Part shown: positions 1 through 8,380 of the stretch, piece by piece
How positions within the stretch are numbered: position 1 is the stretch's first letter
How the letters are laid out: each line of letters begins with the position of its first letter
Position numbers and translations under genes: made by a program
Source: Bacteroidota bacterium
Lineage (GTDB): Bacteria > Bacteroidota > Bacteroidia > Sphingobacteriales > Sphingobacteriaceae
DNA length: 35,413 bases
Direction of reading: 5' to 3'
Assembly (NCBI GenBank): GCA_018828585.1
Contig: JAHJVW010000135.1
Coordinates: 1-35,413 of the forward strand
The notes under the pieces: generated by a model
Told to the model about the DNA's origin: nothing
The model's database searches: none
The model's input: the letters and a program-made list of their open reading frames with translations, nothing else

Positions 1-16
1 ATTTAAATCCTTAACT

Positions 17-1186
17 GTGGGCGTTGTAAGGAGTTTAAAATTAGGAATGATTGGTGGTGGTCCCGATGCCTTTATAGGGGCTATCCACAGAATTGCTGCG
101 AATCTGGATGGTAAATACGATCTAGTCTGTGGGGCATTCAGCAGCTCGGCATCAAAATCCAAGGAAATGGGTTTGCAATTGGGCTTAAACCCTAACCGTG
201 TATATGCATCCTATCAAGAGATGATTGATCAGGAAAGCAAATTACCGTCAAATGAAAGAGTACAAGTGATCAGCATTGTTACACCTAATCATTTGCATTT
301 CGATCCTGCTCAACAAGCACTAGAGAATGGTTTTCATGTAATTGTGGATAAACCCATTACTTTTTCCCTAGCTGAAGCGCTATCTCTTAAAGCTATTCTA
401 AAAAAATCGAATAAGCGTTTATTGCTCACTCATACTTATACGGGTTATCCTATGGTAAAAGAAGCTAAGGAGCAAATTGCATCTGGAAATTTGGGGAAAA
501 TCAGGAAAGTTTATGTGGAGTATCCTCAAGGATGGCTGAGTAAAGAAATAACGAATAAACAAGCTGACTGGCGGACAGATCCGAAGAAAAGTGGGATTGC
601 CGGGGCAATGGGGGATATTGGCACTCATGCTTTTAATTTGGCTGAGTATGTTTCGGGATTAACAATAACAAAATTATGTGCAGATATTAATACCGTAGTT
701 CCTGGCAGAAAGCTAGATGATGACGGCGCTGTATTATTGAAATTTAATAATGGTGCTTCTGGGGTGCTAATGGCTAGCCAAATCGCAGCGGGAGAAGAGA
801 ACAACGTAAAAATAAGAGTTTATGGAGAAAAAGGAGGCCTCCAATGGCAACAGTGCGATGCCAATACTTTACTTCTAAATTATCTGGATCAGCCTGCGCA
901 AATATTCAGAACTGGAACAGCTTATGTAGGTACCTATGCACAAGAAAATTCACGTACTCCAGCGGGTCATCCCGAAGGGTATTTGGAAGCATTCGCTAAT
1001 CTATACCGAAATTTTGCTAACTGTATTTTAGCAGAATTAAATAACGAAAAACCGACAAAAGAAGCATTGGATTATCCTAGTGTAGAGGAAGGAATCAGCG
1101 GGATGCGATTTATAGATACGGTAATAGCATCCGGAGAAAGTGAAGTTAAATGGTTAAATATAGAAAGTGAACATGAAGACAATTAA
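17..1186 (+). CDS. Gfo/Idh/MocA family NAD(P)-dependent oxidoreductase (5' end uncertain)
   Basis: Cytoplasmic-looking dehydrogenase of about 389 residues, normal for the family. The N-terminal Rossmann fold begins with LKLGMIGGGPDAF. VDKP (about residues 110-113) takes the place of the usual EKP lysine motif, and GDIGTHAFNLAEY (about 200-212) supplies the active-site Asp/His of the C-terminal domain. No signal peptide is seen. The first possible start is GTG at 17, but the frame is open to the left edge, so the true start may lie outside the window. ATG at 47 would remove the first beta strand and is unlikely. The 3' end overlaps the next gene by 14 bases. Family members oxidise or reduce sugar hydroxyls. 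Beside DUF1080 and TIM-barrel genes the likely role is interconversion of a 3-keto sugar; an inositol dehydrogenase-like role is an alternative. Family assignment is firm, substrate is inferred. Confidence 0.9.
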   Translation: MGVVRSLKLGMIGGGPDAFIGAIHRIAANLDGKYDLVCGAFSSSASKSKEMGLQLGLNPNRVYASYQEMIDQESKLPSNERVQVISIVTPNHLHFDPAQQALENGFHVIVDKPITFSLAEALSLKAILKKSNKRLLLTHTYTGYPMVKEAKEQIASGNLGKIRKVYVEYPQGWLSKEITNKQADWRTDPKKSGIAGAMGDIGTHAFNLAEYVSGLTITKLCADINTVVPGRKLDDDGAVLLKFNNGASGVLMASQIAAGEENNVKIRVYGEKGGLQWQQCDANTLLLNYLDQPAQIFRTGTAYVGTYAQENSRTPAGHPEGYLEAFANLYRNFANCILAELNNEKPTKEALDYPSVEEGISGMRFIDTVIASGESEVKWLNIESEHEDN

Positions 1187-2225
1187 AGGTCCGGGTTTAT
1201 TTATAGCGCAATTTATTAGTGATGATGCACCATTCAACAATCTGGAGAGCATGTGCAGCTGGGCTAAAGATTTAGGATACAAAGGGATACAAATACCTAC
1301 ATTGGATCCTCGCTTTATTGATTTGAAACTAGCGGCAGAGAGTAAAGATTATGCTGATGATTTAAAAGGTAGAATAAACGCTACTGGCTTAGAAATCACT
1401 GAGCTTTCCACTCATTTACAAGGGCAGCTTGTTGCAGTTAACCCTGCTTACGATACTATTTTTGATGCATTCGCACCAAAAGAATTACATGGTCATCCAA
1501 AGGAAAGAACAGCTTGGGCTATTCAACAATTGAAATATGCAGCACAGGCTTCAAAGAATCTGGGATTAAAAGCACATGCCACTTTTAGCGGAGCTTTATT
1601 ATGGCCTTTTGTATACCCATGGCCTCAAAGACCGCAAAACCTGGTGGAAACTGGCTTTAAGGAATTAGCCAGACGTTGGAAACCTATATTGGATGTATTT
1701 GATGAGAATGATGTAGATGCTTGTTTTGAATTACATCCGGGGGAAGATTTACATGATGGGATTACCTATGAAATGTTTCTGAAAGAAGTGAATAATCATC
1801 CTAGGGCCTGTATTCTTTTTGATCCTTCACATTCTGTTCTTCAATGCTTAAATTATTTGGAATTTCTGGATATCTATCATGAAAGAATCAGAATGTTTCA
1901 TGTTAAGGACGCTGAATTTAATCCGACCGGAAAGCAAGGCGTTTACGGCGGTTACCAAAGCTGGATCAATAGAGCCGGTAGATTCCGTTCTCTTGGAGAT
2001 GGACAGGTAGATTTCAAATCTATCTTTAGCAAATTAGCGCAATACGGCTTTGAGGGATGGGCAGTTTTGGAGTGGGAGTGTGTCATTAAAAACCAGGTAG
2101 ATGGAGCAAGAGAAGGAGCTGAATTTATCAAGAATCACATCATCAAAGTCACAGAGAAAGCTTTCGACGATTTTGCGTCCGCAAGTGGTGATCAGAATTA
2201 CAATAAAAAACTATTAGGAATATAA
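1173..2225 (+). CDS. Sugar phosphate isomerase/epimerase-like TIM-barrel protein (cytoplasmic)
   Basis: Xylose-isomerase-like TIM barrel (AP endonuclease 2 family) of 350 residues. Likely metal ligands are visible in order along the chain: Glu in CFELHPGED, Asp and His in ILFDPSHS, His and Asp in MFHVKDAEF, and Glu in VLEWEC. I chose ATG 1173 over the in-frame GTG at 1167 because ATG gives a compact N-terminus (MKTIKGPGLF) and keeps only a 14-base overlap with the upstream oxidoreductase. No signal peptide is seen, unlike the two TIM-barrel proteins further down the operon. In 3-keto-glycoside pathways such proteins hydrate or isomerise keto-sugar intermediates; that specific role is inferred from neighbours. 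An inosose dehydratase-like activity is the main alternative. Confidence 0.88.
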   Translation: MKTIKGPGLFIAQFISDDAPFNNLESMCSWAKDLGYKGIQIPTLDPRFIDLKLAAESKDYADDLKGRINATGLEITELSTHLQGQLVAVNPAYDTIFDAFAPKELHGHPKERTAWAIQQLKYAAQASKNLGLKAHATFSGALLWPFVYPWPQRPQNLVETGFKELARRWKPILDVFDENDVDACFELHPGEDLHDGITYEMFLKEVNNHPRACILFDPSHSVLQCLNYLEFLDIYHERIRMFHVKDAEFNPTGKQGVYGGYQSWINRAGRFRSLGDGQVDFKSIFSKLAQYGFEGWAVLEWECVIKNQVDGAREGAEFIKNHIIKVTEKAFDDFASASGDQNYNKKLLGI

Positions 2226-2226
2226 G

Positions 2227-2604
2227 ATGAAAATTAAAATTTACATGATTGCAGTTGCCAGCACATTAATTGTTGCCTGCGGAGGGTCTGGCTCCTCTAC
2301 TGAAGCTGATAATTCGACCGTTTCTGAAAACAAGGCAGCTAGTGATAATTTTGCCGCTGGTAAAGAATTAATTGTCAAATCCGACTGTCTAGGATGTCAT
2401 AAAGAACAAGAGAAACTGGTGGGTCCTGCCTATGTAGATGTCGCGAAAAAGTATGCAGCTACGGCGGATAATGTGACGCTTTTAGCGGGTAAAATTATAG
2501 CTGGAGGTAAAGGTGTTTGGGGCGAGATACCTATGACCCCACATCCACAAATTGCTGAAGCAGATGCGGAAACCATGGTAAAATATATTTTAAGCCTAAA
2601 ATAA
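2227..2604 (+). CDS. Class I c-type cytochrome lipoprotein
   Basis: Small exported electron carrier of 125 residues. The N-terminus is a lipoprotein signal with lipobox IVAC (Cys18), followed by a Ser/Thr-rich linker. The single haem site is CLGCH (Cys54, Cys57, His58), and Met103 in IPMTPHP is the probable second axial ligand, a typical cytochrome c layout. It starts one base after the upstream gene's stop codon and sits 6 bases before the DUF1080 gene, so it is clearly operonic. An exported cytochrome inside a sugar catabolic operon suggests it takes electrons from a periplasmic flavoprotein sugar dehydrogenase. None is present in the window, so its partner is inferred to lie upstream of base 1. 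Confidence 0.92.
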   Translation: MKIKIYMIAVASTLIVACGGSGSSTEADNSTVSENKAASDNFAAGKELIVKSDCLGCHKEQEKLVGPAYVDVAKKYAATADNVTLLAGKIIAGGKGVWGEIPMTPHPQIAEADAETMVKYILSLK

Positions 2605-2610
2605 AAAAAG

Positions 2611-3300
2611 ATGAAAATAGTATTTGTATGCACAATAATCTGTGCAGTTTCGTTAGGATGCAATTCCCAACAAAAGAGCCTAAAAGGCTATGATGACTTA
2701 TTGAATAGCGGCACCGCTAACTTTCATACGTATGGAAAAAGTATGGTAGGCGCAGCATGGACAGTAGATGAAGGTACGCTTCATTTTAATCCTAACATTA
2801 CTGATGCATCGCAAAGAGGAGATTTAGCCACTAATGAGAATTATGGAAACTTTCACTTAACGTACGATTGGAAGATAGCTGCAAATGGGAATTCTGGAGT
2901 CATGTTTCATGTGAATGACGATTTTAGTAAATATGCTCAACCTTATTTTACGGGACCAGAAATGCAAGTTTTAGATAATATGGGTCATCCAGATGCTAAA
3001 ATCATCAAACACAGGGCAGGGGATTTATATGATTTAATTTCATGTAGTAAAGAAACGGTAAAACCAGCTGGAGAATGGAATCATGCAGAAATTATTTCGG
3101 ACAATGGGAAATTGGATTTCATACTCAATGGAGAGACTGTTGTTTCTACCACTATGTGGACTGACGGCTGGAATAAAATGGTTGCGGCAAGTAAATTTAA
3201 AGATATGCCAGATTTTGGTAAAGAGCGGACAGGGAAGATTGTTTTTCAAGATCATGGAAATGAAGTGTGGTTCAAAAATATCATGATCAAAAAATTATAA
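2611..3300 (+). CDS. DUF1080 (3-keto-disaccharide hydrolase/lyase family) lipoprotein
   Basis: A 229-residue exported protein with lipobox VSLGC (Cys17) and then one concanavalin-like beta-sandwich typical of DUF1080. Family marks are the YDWKIAANGNSGVMFHV strand pair (about residues 85-101), GPEMQVLDN, HRAGDLYDL and the C-terminal FQDHGNEVWFKNI motif. DUF1080 proteins are known to cleave 3-keto-glycosides, including members studied in Bacteroides thetaiotaomicron, where they work with Gfo/Idh oxidoreductases and TIM-barrel partners. The gene is tightly packed behind the cytochrome gene. The likely job is bond cleavage of an oxidised glycoside at the cell envelope; hydrolase versus lyase chemistry cannot be told from sequence alone. 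Confidence 0.9.
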   Translation: MKIVFVCTIICAVSLGCNSQQKSLKGYDDLLNSGTANFHTYGKSMVGAAWTVDEGTLHFNPNITDASQRGDLATNENYGNFHLTYDWKIAANGNSGVMFHVNDDFSKYAQPYFTGPEMQVLDNMGHPDAKIIKHRAGDLYDLISCSKETVKPAGEWNHAEIISDNGKLDFILNGETVVSTTMWTDGWNKMVAASKFKDMPDFGKERTGKIVFQDHGNEVWFKNIMIKKL

Positions 3301-3330
3301 AGTTTAAACCTTCACCTAAAACCTTTATAC

Positions 3331-4560
3331 ATGAATACCAGTATCCGTTTTAAATTATCTTTAATGATGTTCCTCGAATTTTTCATTTGGGGAGCATGGT
3401 TTGTTACTTTGGGGACTTTTTTAGGTGGAAATTTGAATGCTAGTGGCACTCAAACTGCATCTGCATTTTCTACTCAATCTTTTGGGGCAATCATTGCGCC
3501 ATTTATCATTGGGCTTATTGCTGATCGTTATTTTAATGCAGAGAAAATTTTAGGGATCTTACATTTGATTGGCGCATTGCTAATGTTTCTAATGTATAAA
3601 TCTACCAATTTCGAAACATTTTATCCTTACGTATTGGGTTATATGATTGCTTATATGCCAACCTTAGCTTTGGTCAATTCCATTGCATTTAATCAAATGA
3701 ATGATCCTGAAAAGGAGTTTTCTACCATCAGAGTATGGGGAACTATAGGTTGGATTGTGGCTGGCTTAATGATTAGTTATATTTTTCATTGGGATTCTTC
3801 TGTAAATATTTCTGGAGGTCTTTTGCGTAATACTTTTTTAATGGCAGGTATAGCTTCTGCAGTCCTCGGCCTATTTAGTTTTATTTTACCGTTAACACCT
3901 CCTAAATCTAACAAAAACGAAAAAGTAACAGTTTCTGACATTTTAGGTTTAGATGCTTTAAAGTTATTGAAGAATAGAGATTTTTTGGTGTTTTTCATCT
4001 CCTCTATTCTAATCTGTATTCCTCTGGCATTTTATTATCAAAATGCTAATCCTTTTCTATCTGGAATAGGTTTAGAAAACCCGACTGGGAAAATGACACT
4101 GGGACAAATTTCCGAAGTATTATTTATGTTATTACTTCCTGTATTCTTCAAAAAATTTGGATTCAAGAATACTTTGTTATTGGGGATGTTAGCTTGGGTA
4201 TTGCGGTATGTCCTTTTTGCTTATGGTAATTCAGGCGAATTAACTTTTATGCTCATCATCGGAATCGCTTTACATGGTATTTGTTATGATTTCTTTTTTG
4301 TTTCAGGACAAATTTATACCAATGCCAGAGCGGGTGAAAAAAATCGTAGTGCAGCTCAAGGATTGATTACACTGGCGACCTACGGAATTGGAATGTTAAT
4401 AGGTTTCTACATCGCCGGAATAATCACAGATACTTATAAGACGGCAGATAATTTAGTAGACTGGAAGATGGTTTGGCTTATTCCTGCTGGAATTGCTGCC
4501 GTAGTCATGGTTTTATTTGCTCTATTTTTTAAAGAAAATAAATTGGTCAAAATAAAATAA
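3331..4560 (+). CDS. MFS transporter, nucleoside:H+ symporter (NHS)-like
   Basis: Integral membrane protein of 409 residues with about 12 hydrophobic segments. The opening MMFLEFFIWGAWFVTLG and the loop EKEFSTIRVWGTIGWI are characteristic of the nucleoside:H+ symporter branch (NupG/XapB-like) of the major facilitator superfamily. There is a 30-base gap to the DUF1080 gene and a 5-base gap to the next gene, so it belongs to the same operon. In this setting it most likely brings the product of extracytoplasmic glycoside cleavage, a sugar or keto-sugar, into the cell. True nucleoside transport is possible but not supported by any nucleoside-cleaving gene nearby. Confidence 0.88.
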   Translation: MNTSIRFKLSLMMFLEFFIWGAWFVTLGTFLGGNLNASGTQTASAFSTQSFGAIIAPFIIGLIADRYFNAEKILGILHLIGALLMFLMYKSTNFETFYPYVLGYMIAYMPTLALVNSIAFNQMNDPEKEFSTIRVWGTIGWIVAGLMISYIFHWDSSVNISGGLLRNTFLMAGIASAVLGLFSFILPLTPPKSNKNEKVTVSDILGLDALKLLKNRDFLVFFISSILICIPLAFYYQNANPFLSGIGLENPTGKMTLGQISEVLFMLLLPVFFKKFGFKNTLLLGMLAWVLRYVLFAYGNSGELTFMLIIGIALHGICYDFFFVSGQIYTNARAGEKNRSAAQGLITLATYGIGMLIGFYIAGIITDTYKTADNLVDWKMVWLIPAGIAAVVMVLFALFFKENKLVKIK

Positions 4561-4565
4561 TCGTG

Positions 4566-5438
4566 ATGACAAACAGAAGAGATGTGATCAAAACTATTGT
4601 TGCTGGTTCTGCACTTGCAAGTACCTCAACGCTTTTCAGCTCTTTTAAGGATTTAATACCATTGGATAATAATTTAAAAGGTAATATCAATCACTCAGTT
4701 TGTCGATGGACTTATGGTTTTCTCAGTTTGGATGAGCTTTGCCAATTATGTGAACAGATCGGAATAAAAGCGATAGATCTTGTAGGTCCTTCGGATTGGG
4801 AGACCCTTCAGAAATATGGGCTCTATTCCAGCATGTGTAACGGTGCTGAAATCAATCTAGTGGATGGCTTTGGTGAAGTTAAATTTCACGAACAATTAGT
4901 TAAAAACTATACCAATATGATTCCATTGGTAGCAAAAGCAGGTTATAAAAATCTGATTTGTTTTAGTGGTAACCGCAGAGGAATGAGTAATGAGGAAGGG
5001 TTGATCAATTGCACTAAAGGATTACAGCAAATTATACCCCTTGCAGAAAAACATGGAGTAACAATTGTAATGGAATTACTCAATAGTAAAGTTAATCATA
5101 TTGATTATCTAGCTGATCATACCTCTTTTGGGGTAGAGCTATGTAAGATGGTAGGGTCTGATAATTTTAAACTCCTGTATGATATTTATCATATGCAAAT
5201 AGATGAAGGCGATGTGATTCGCACTATCCAGACCTCTCATCCTTATATTGCCCATTATCATACAGGCGGTGTTCCAGGAAGAAATGAGATCGATGAGTCG
5301 CAAGAATTATTTTATCCTGCCATTATGAGGGCAATTCATCAAACAGGATTTAAAGGATATGTGGCACAGGAGTTTATTCCAAAAAATGAAAACAAAAGAG
5401 CTTCATTAGCAGAAGCCATTAAAATTTGTGATATCTAA
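4566..5438 (+). CDS. Hydroxypyruvate isomerase-like TIM-barrel protein with Tat signal
   Basis: A 290-residue protein of the Hyi/xylose-isomerase-like TIM-barrel family. Start ATG 4566 is chosen over GTG 4563. The N-terminus carries a twin-arginine signal, NRRDVIKTIVAGSALAS, implying folded export to the periplasm. Family motifs are VMELLNSKVNH (catalytic Glu), LLYDIYHMQIDEGDVI (Asp and His), HYHTGGVPGRNEID and AQEFIP (second Glu). The transporter gene ends 5 bases upstream. With an exported cytochrome and DUF1080 lipoprotein in the same operon, a periplasmic keto-sugar isomerase, epimerase or hydratase role fits better than true hydroxypyruvate isomerase, which is cytoplasmic. The substrate is not known. 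Confidence 0.88.
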   Translation: MTNRRDVIKTIVAGSALASTSTLFSSFKDLIPLDNNLKGNINHSVCRWTYGFLSLDELCQLCEQIGIKAIDLVGPSDWETLQKYGLYSSMCNGAEINLVDGFGEVKFHEQLVKNYTNMIPLVAKAGYKNLICFSGNRRGMSNEEGLINCTKGLQQIIPLAEKHGVTIVMELLNSKVNHIDYLADHTSFGVELCKMVGSDNFKLLYDIYHMQIDEGDVIRTIQTSHPYIAHYHTGGVPGRNEIDESQELFYPAIMRAIHQTGFKGYVAQEFIPKNENKRASLAEAIKICDI

Positions 5439-5448
5439 AACTAAAAAA

Positions 5449-6324
5449 ATGAATAAGCGTAGAGAATTTATTACCCAATTAGGACTTTTGGCAGCGGGAG
5501 TAGCAATTGCTCCATCTTTTGGATGCATGGCTATGCCTAAAAGCAAAAAATTTGGAATTCAATTGTATTCTTTACGCGAACAGTTGCCAAAAGGGGTGGA
5601 GGATGTAATTGCAAAAGTAGCTAAAGCAGGATATTCTTATGTAGAAGGCTATGGTTATTCTTTGGAAAATGGTTTTTGGGGTTTAACTTCTAAAGAATTT
5701 AAAATTCTATTAGATAAGTATCGGTTGACTTGTCCATCATCTCATTATGATTTTGGAGCTTATCAGCAAACGGGAGATTTAAAAATCATTCAAGAATATA
5801 TTGATGCATCACATGTGTTAGGCAGTCAATATATTACTGTTCCTCATTTGAACCCTGAAATTTATAAGGACGAGGCCAAAACAAGAGCTTGGTTACAGCA
5901 GTTGAATAGCGCTGCAAAAATGGTGAAAGATGCAGGTTTGAAACTGGCTTATCATAATCATAATATTGAATTCTATCCTTTACCAAATAATCAAACTGCG
6001 TATGATATTTTATTAAACGGTACTGATCCTCAATTGGTAGATTTTGAAATGGATATTTATTGGATATATGTGGCCAAACAAGATCCATTAGCCTTATTTA
6101 AAAAATACCCAAACCGATTCAAGTTATGGCATATTAAAGATATGAATAAGGACAATCCAAAAATTAATGAGATCATAGGAAAAGGAACAATTGATTATCT
6201 ACCGATTTTTAAGGCGGCTAAATTATCAGGATTAAAATATCCAATTATGGAGCAAGAGACATTTACCATAGATCCATTTGAAAGCATTGATCAAAGCGCT
6301 AAATACTTGAACCAACATCTGTAA
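5449..6324 (+). CDS. Sugar phosphate isomerase/epimerase-like TIM-barrel protein with Tat signal
   Basis: Third TIM-barrel protein of the operon, 291 residues. ATG 5449 is preferred over ATG 5428 because it puts the twin-arginine signal NKRREFITQLGLLAAG at the very N-terminus and avoids overlap with the previous stop. A cysteine in PSFGCMA could make it a Tat-exported lipoprotein. The barrel starts at KFGIQLYSLREQLP. Probable metal or substrate residues are His/Asn/Glu in AYHNHNIEF, Glu and Asp in VDFEMDIYW, His and Asp in LWHIKDM, and Glu in IMEQE. It is separated by 10 bases from the Hyi-like gene. Two exported paralogous barrels in one operon suggest successive steps, or different anomers or epimers, in the same periplasmic pathway. 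Confidence 0.88.
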   Translation: MNKRREFITQLGLLAAGVAIAPSFGCMAMPKSKKFGIQLYSLREQLPKGVEDVIAKVAKAGYSYVEGYGYSLENGFWGLTSKEFKILLDKYRLTCPSSHYDFGAYQQTGDLKIIQEYIDASHVLGSQYITVPHLNPEIYKDEAKTRAWLQQLNSAAKMVKDAGLKLAYHNHNIEFYPLPNNQTAYDILLNGTDPQLVDFEMDIYWIYVAKQDPLALFKKYPNRFKLWHIKDMNKDNPKINEIIGKGTIDYLPIFKAAKLSGLKYPIMEQETFTIDPFESIDQSAKYLNQHL

Positions 6325-6369
6325 AAGAGGTTAATTAAACTGACTTCATTTATAACTATTTAAATCCGA

Positions 6370-7023
6370 ATGAGCAACACTTTCGAAGCTTACCTTTTTG
6401 ACCTCAACGGTACCATTATAGATGATATGCACTTTCATGCCAGAGCATGGCATGAAATCCTGACCGATGATTTAAAATCTGATATCTCGTATGAGGATAC
6501 GATTTTAGAGATGTATGGGAAGAATTCAGAACTTTTAGAAAGGGTTTTTGGGAAAGATCATTTTACGCAAGAGCAAATGGACGAATTTTCTATGGAAAAG
6601 GAAAGGAGATACCAAGCGGCATTCAAACCTCATTTGAAACTGATTGATGGTTTAGACGAGTTCTTAGAGAAGGCGCATCAGGCGGGAATAAAAATGGCCA
6701 TTGGCTCCGCAGCTATTCCTTTTAATATCGATTTTATCTTGGATAACTTAAATTTAAGAAAGTATTTCCCAGTGGTGGTGAGCGCAGAAGACGTAACTTT
6801 AAGCAAACCAGATCCCGAGACTTTTAGCAAAGGAGCTGATATTTTAGGTGTGGATTACGATAAATGCTTGGTTTTTGAAGATGCACCAAAAGGAGTAGAA
6901 GCCGCAAAAAATGCAGGCATGCAAGCCATTGCCCTAACCACTTTACATACGCCAGAGGAGTTTCATATCACTGATAATGTAATTAGATTTGTGAAAAATT
7001 ATCAAGGTTTAGATTTATTTTAA
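6370..7023 (+). CDS. HAD superfamily, beta-phosphoglucomutase-like protein with altered motif I
   Basis: A 217-residue HAD protein with a helical cap. Motif I is FDLNGT: nucleophile Asp11 is present, but the usual general acid/base Asp two residues on is Asn13. The other motifs are intact: Ser113 in IGSAA, Lys146 in SKPDPETF, and Glu170-Asp171 in VFEDAPKGVEAA. The cap contains HFHARAWHEIL. Canonical beta-phosphoglucomutases and most phosphatases need DxD, so this is either a phosphatase with altered kinetics or a member of a related group with a different reaction. It lies 45 bases after the TIM-barrel gene and closes the + strand operon, converging with the cfa gene after 8 bases. A role on a phosphorylated sugar is inferred from context. 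Confidence 0.85.
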   Translation: MSNTFEAYLFDLNGTIIDDMHFHARAWHEILTDDLKSDISYEDTILEMYGKNSELLERVFGKDHFTQEQMDEFSMEKERRYQAAFKPHLKLIDGLDEFLEKAHQAGIKMAIGSAAIPFNIDFILDNLNLRKYFPVVVSAEDVTLSKPDPETFSKGADILGVDYDKCLVFEDAPKGVEAAKNAGMQAIALTTLHTPEEFHITDNVIRFVKNYQGLDLF

Positions 7024-7031
7024 AATCAGGT

Positions 7032-8147
7032 CTATCTAATCGAGTCATACATCCCTAATCGAACTGGTTTTGTCAACACAATGTGCCAAAGGTGGTTTTT
7101 CCTCGACCTAAAAGATGCCGCACTTGAACAAAGGAAATAACGCCACATGCGATAAAAATGTTCGTCATAATCATGTTTGATGCTATCCCAACTTTCTTCA
7201 AAGTTTTTAAGCCAAGCCATTAGCGTTGGGTCATAATAGGTTCCAAAGTTTTGCCAATCTTCCAAAACAAAAAGGCCTTGCCATGCTTTAGATAGCTGAC
7301 TTGCAGATGGAAGCATCCCGTTAGGGAAAATATATTTATCAATCCAAGGGTCAGTTGTTTTAGCATCGTAATTGCCGCCAATGGAATGGATGAAAAAAAT
7401 GCCCTCGTCCGTAAGGTTTCTGGCGGCCACTTCCATATATTCTCTAAAGTTTCTATAACCAACAGCCTCTAACATAGCAATAGATACTACTCTGTCAAAT
7501 TTCTCATTTACATCACGGTAATCCTGAACCCTAATTTCGACCGGTAAACCCTTATTAACTTTACGAGCCAAAATAGCTTGCTGTTCAGATATAGTGATAC
7601 CTACAACTGAAACACCATACTTTTTAGTAACATATTTGGCAAAATAGCCCCATCCACAGCCTATCTCTAAAAGACGCATTCCCTTTTCAAGTTTAAGCTT
7701 ACGGCAAATCAAATCAAGTTTTGCTTCCTGAGCCTCTTCAAGATTGCTTGCTTTTTCCCAATAACCGCATGAGTACTGCATTTGCGAATCGAGCATCTTT
7801 TCAAAAAGCACATTTCCTATGTCGTAATGTTTATAAGCAACTTCTTTAGCTCTGCCCAAGGTTTGCCTATTTTTAAACTTTGCGTTTAAATAATAAAATA
7901 GGGTATTAATGTCCCTTGGTAATCTTTTATCCAAGCGATGGTATAGTACCCGGTGCATAAATTCGTCTACGGCTTCACAATCCCACCATCCGTCCATATA
8001 AGCCTCTCCAAAAGCTATAGAACCACCAGCTATAATCCTATAATACAGTTTTGGATTGTGTATTTGTATATCCCATGGCTTGTCGCCATTAACCGTGACG
8101 TCAACAGATTTAAACGCTTCGATGAAAATTTTCTCTAGTGATATCAT
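7032..8147 (-). CDS. cfa: Cyclopropane-fatty-acyl-phospholipid synthase
   Basis: SAM-dependent methyltransferase of 371 residues, close to the usual length for CFA synthases. It would add a methylene bridge to cis double bonds of membrane phospholipid acyl chains. Visible family marks are the N-terminal lipid-binding-type domain (AFGEAYMDGWWDC), HYDIGNVLFEKMLDSQMQYS (about residues 107-126), the SAM site LLEIGCGWGYFAKYV (about 159-173), and a C-terminal WQNFGTYYDPTLMAWL segment. It ends 8 bases from the convergent HAD gene. It is 233 bases downstream of the metallophosphoesterase homologue on the same strand and so is probably its own unit. A TAnnTTTG element on the - strand at 8275-8268 could be its promoter. 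Confidence 0.92.
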   Translation of the reverse strand: MISLEKIFIEAFKSVDVTVNGDKPWDIQIHNPKLYYRIIAGGSIAFGEAYMDGWWDCEAVDEFMHRVLYHRLDKRLPRDINTLFYYLNAKFKNRQTLGRAKEVAYKHYDIGNVLFEKMLDSQMQYSCGYWEKASNLEEAQEAKLDLICRKLKLEKGMRLLEIGCGWGYFAKYVTKKYGVSVVGITISEQQAILARKVNKGLPVEIRVQDYRDVNEKFDRVVSIAMLEAVGYRNFREYMEVAARNLTDEGIFFIHSIGGNYDAKTTDPWIDKYIFPNGMLPSASQLSKAWQGLFVLEDWQNFGTYYDPTLMAWLKNFEESWDSIKHDYDEHFYRMWRYFLCSSAASFRSRKNHLWHIVLTKPVRLGMYDSIR

Positions 8148-8267
8148 GGTAATTCTAATCCTTTATCTAGGCAATAAATATATAAAAATTCATCTCTCTG
8201 GTCATCCTAATCGGAAAATTAGACTTTAACAAACAAAATTTTATAAAAGATGAAATGATTAGTAAAG

Positions 8268-8275
8268 CAAAGCTA
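8268..8275 (-). promoter_or_regulatory. Possible Bacteroidota -7 element upstream of cfa
   Basis: The minus strand reads TAGCTTTG here, an exact match to the Bacteroidota -7 consensus TAnnTTTG, about 120 bases before the cfa start. I do not see a good TTTG -33 partner at the right distance, so this is only suggestive. The rest of the 8148-8380 gap shows no tRNA-like or clear terminator structure. Confidence 0.25.
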
Positions 8276-8380
8276 TTACTACTATTTTCTGATTTTCAGT
8301 GCTTTGCTATACTCCTCTCCTCGAGAAAAAGTGGCTGCGGTGTAAGCTGTCGTCCCGGTTTATTTAACAAAAGACTTTGC

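Noticed and set aside
8148-8380. A tRNA or small RNA in the gap between cfa and the phosphoesterase homologue.
   Set aside because: GC-richer bases near 8330-8360 caught the eye, but no cloverleaf or strong hairpin with T-run could be built.
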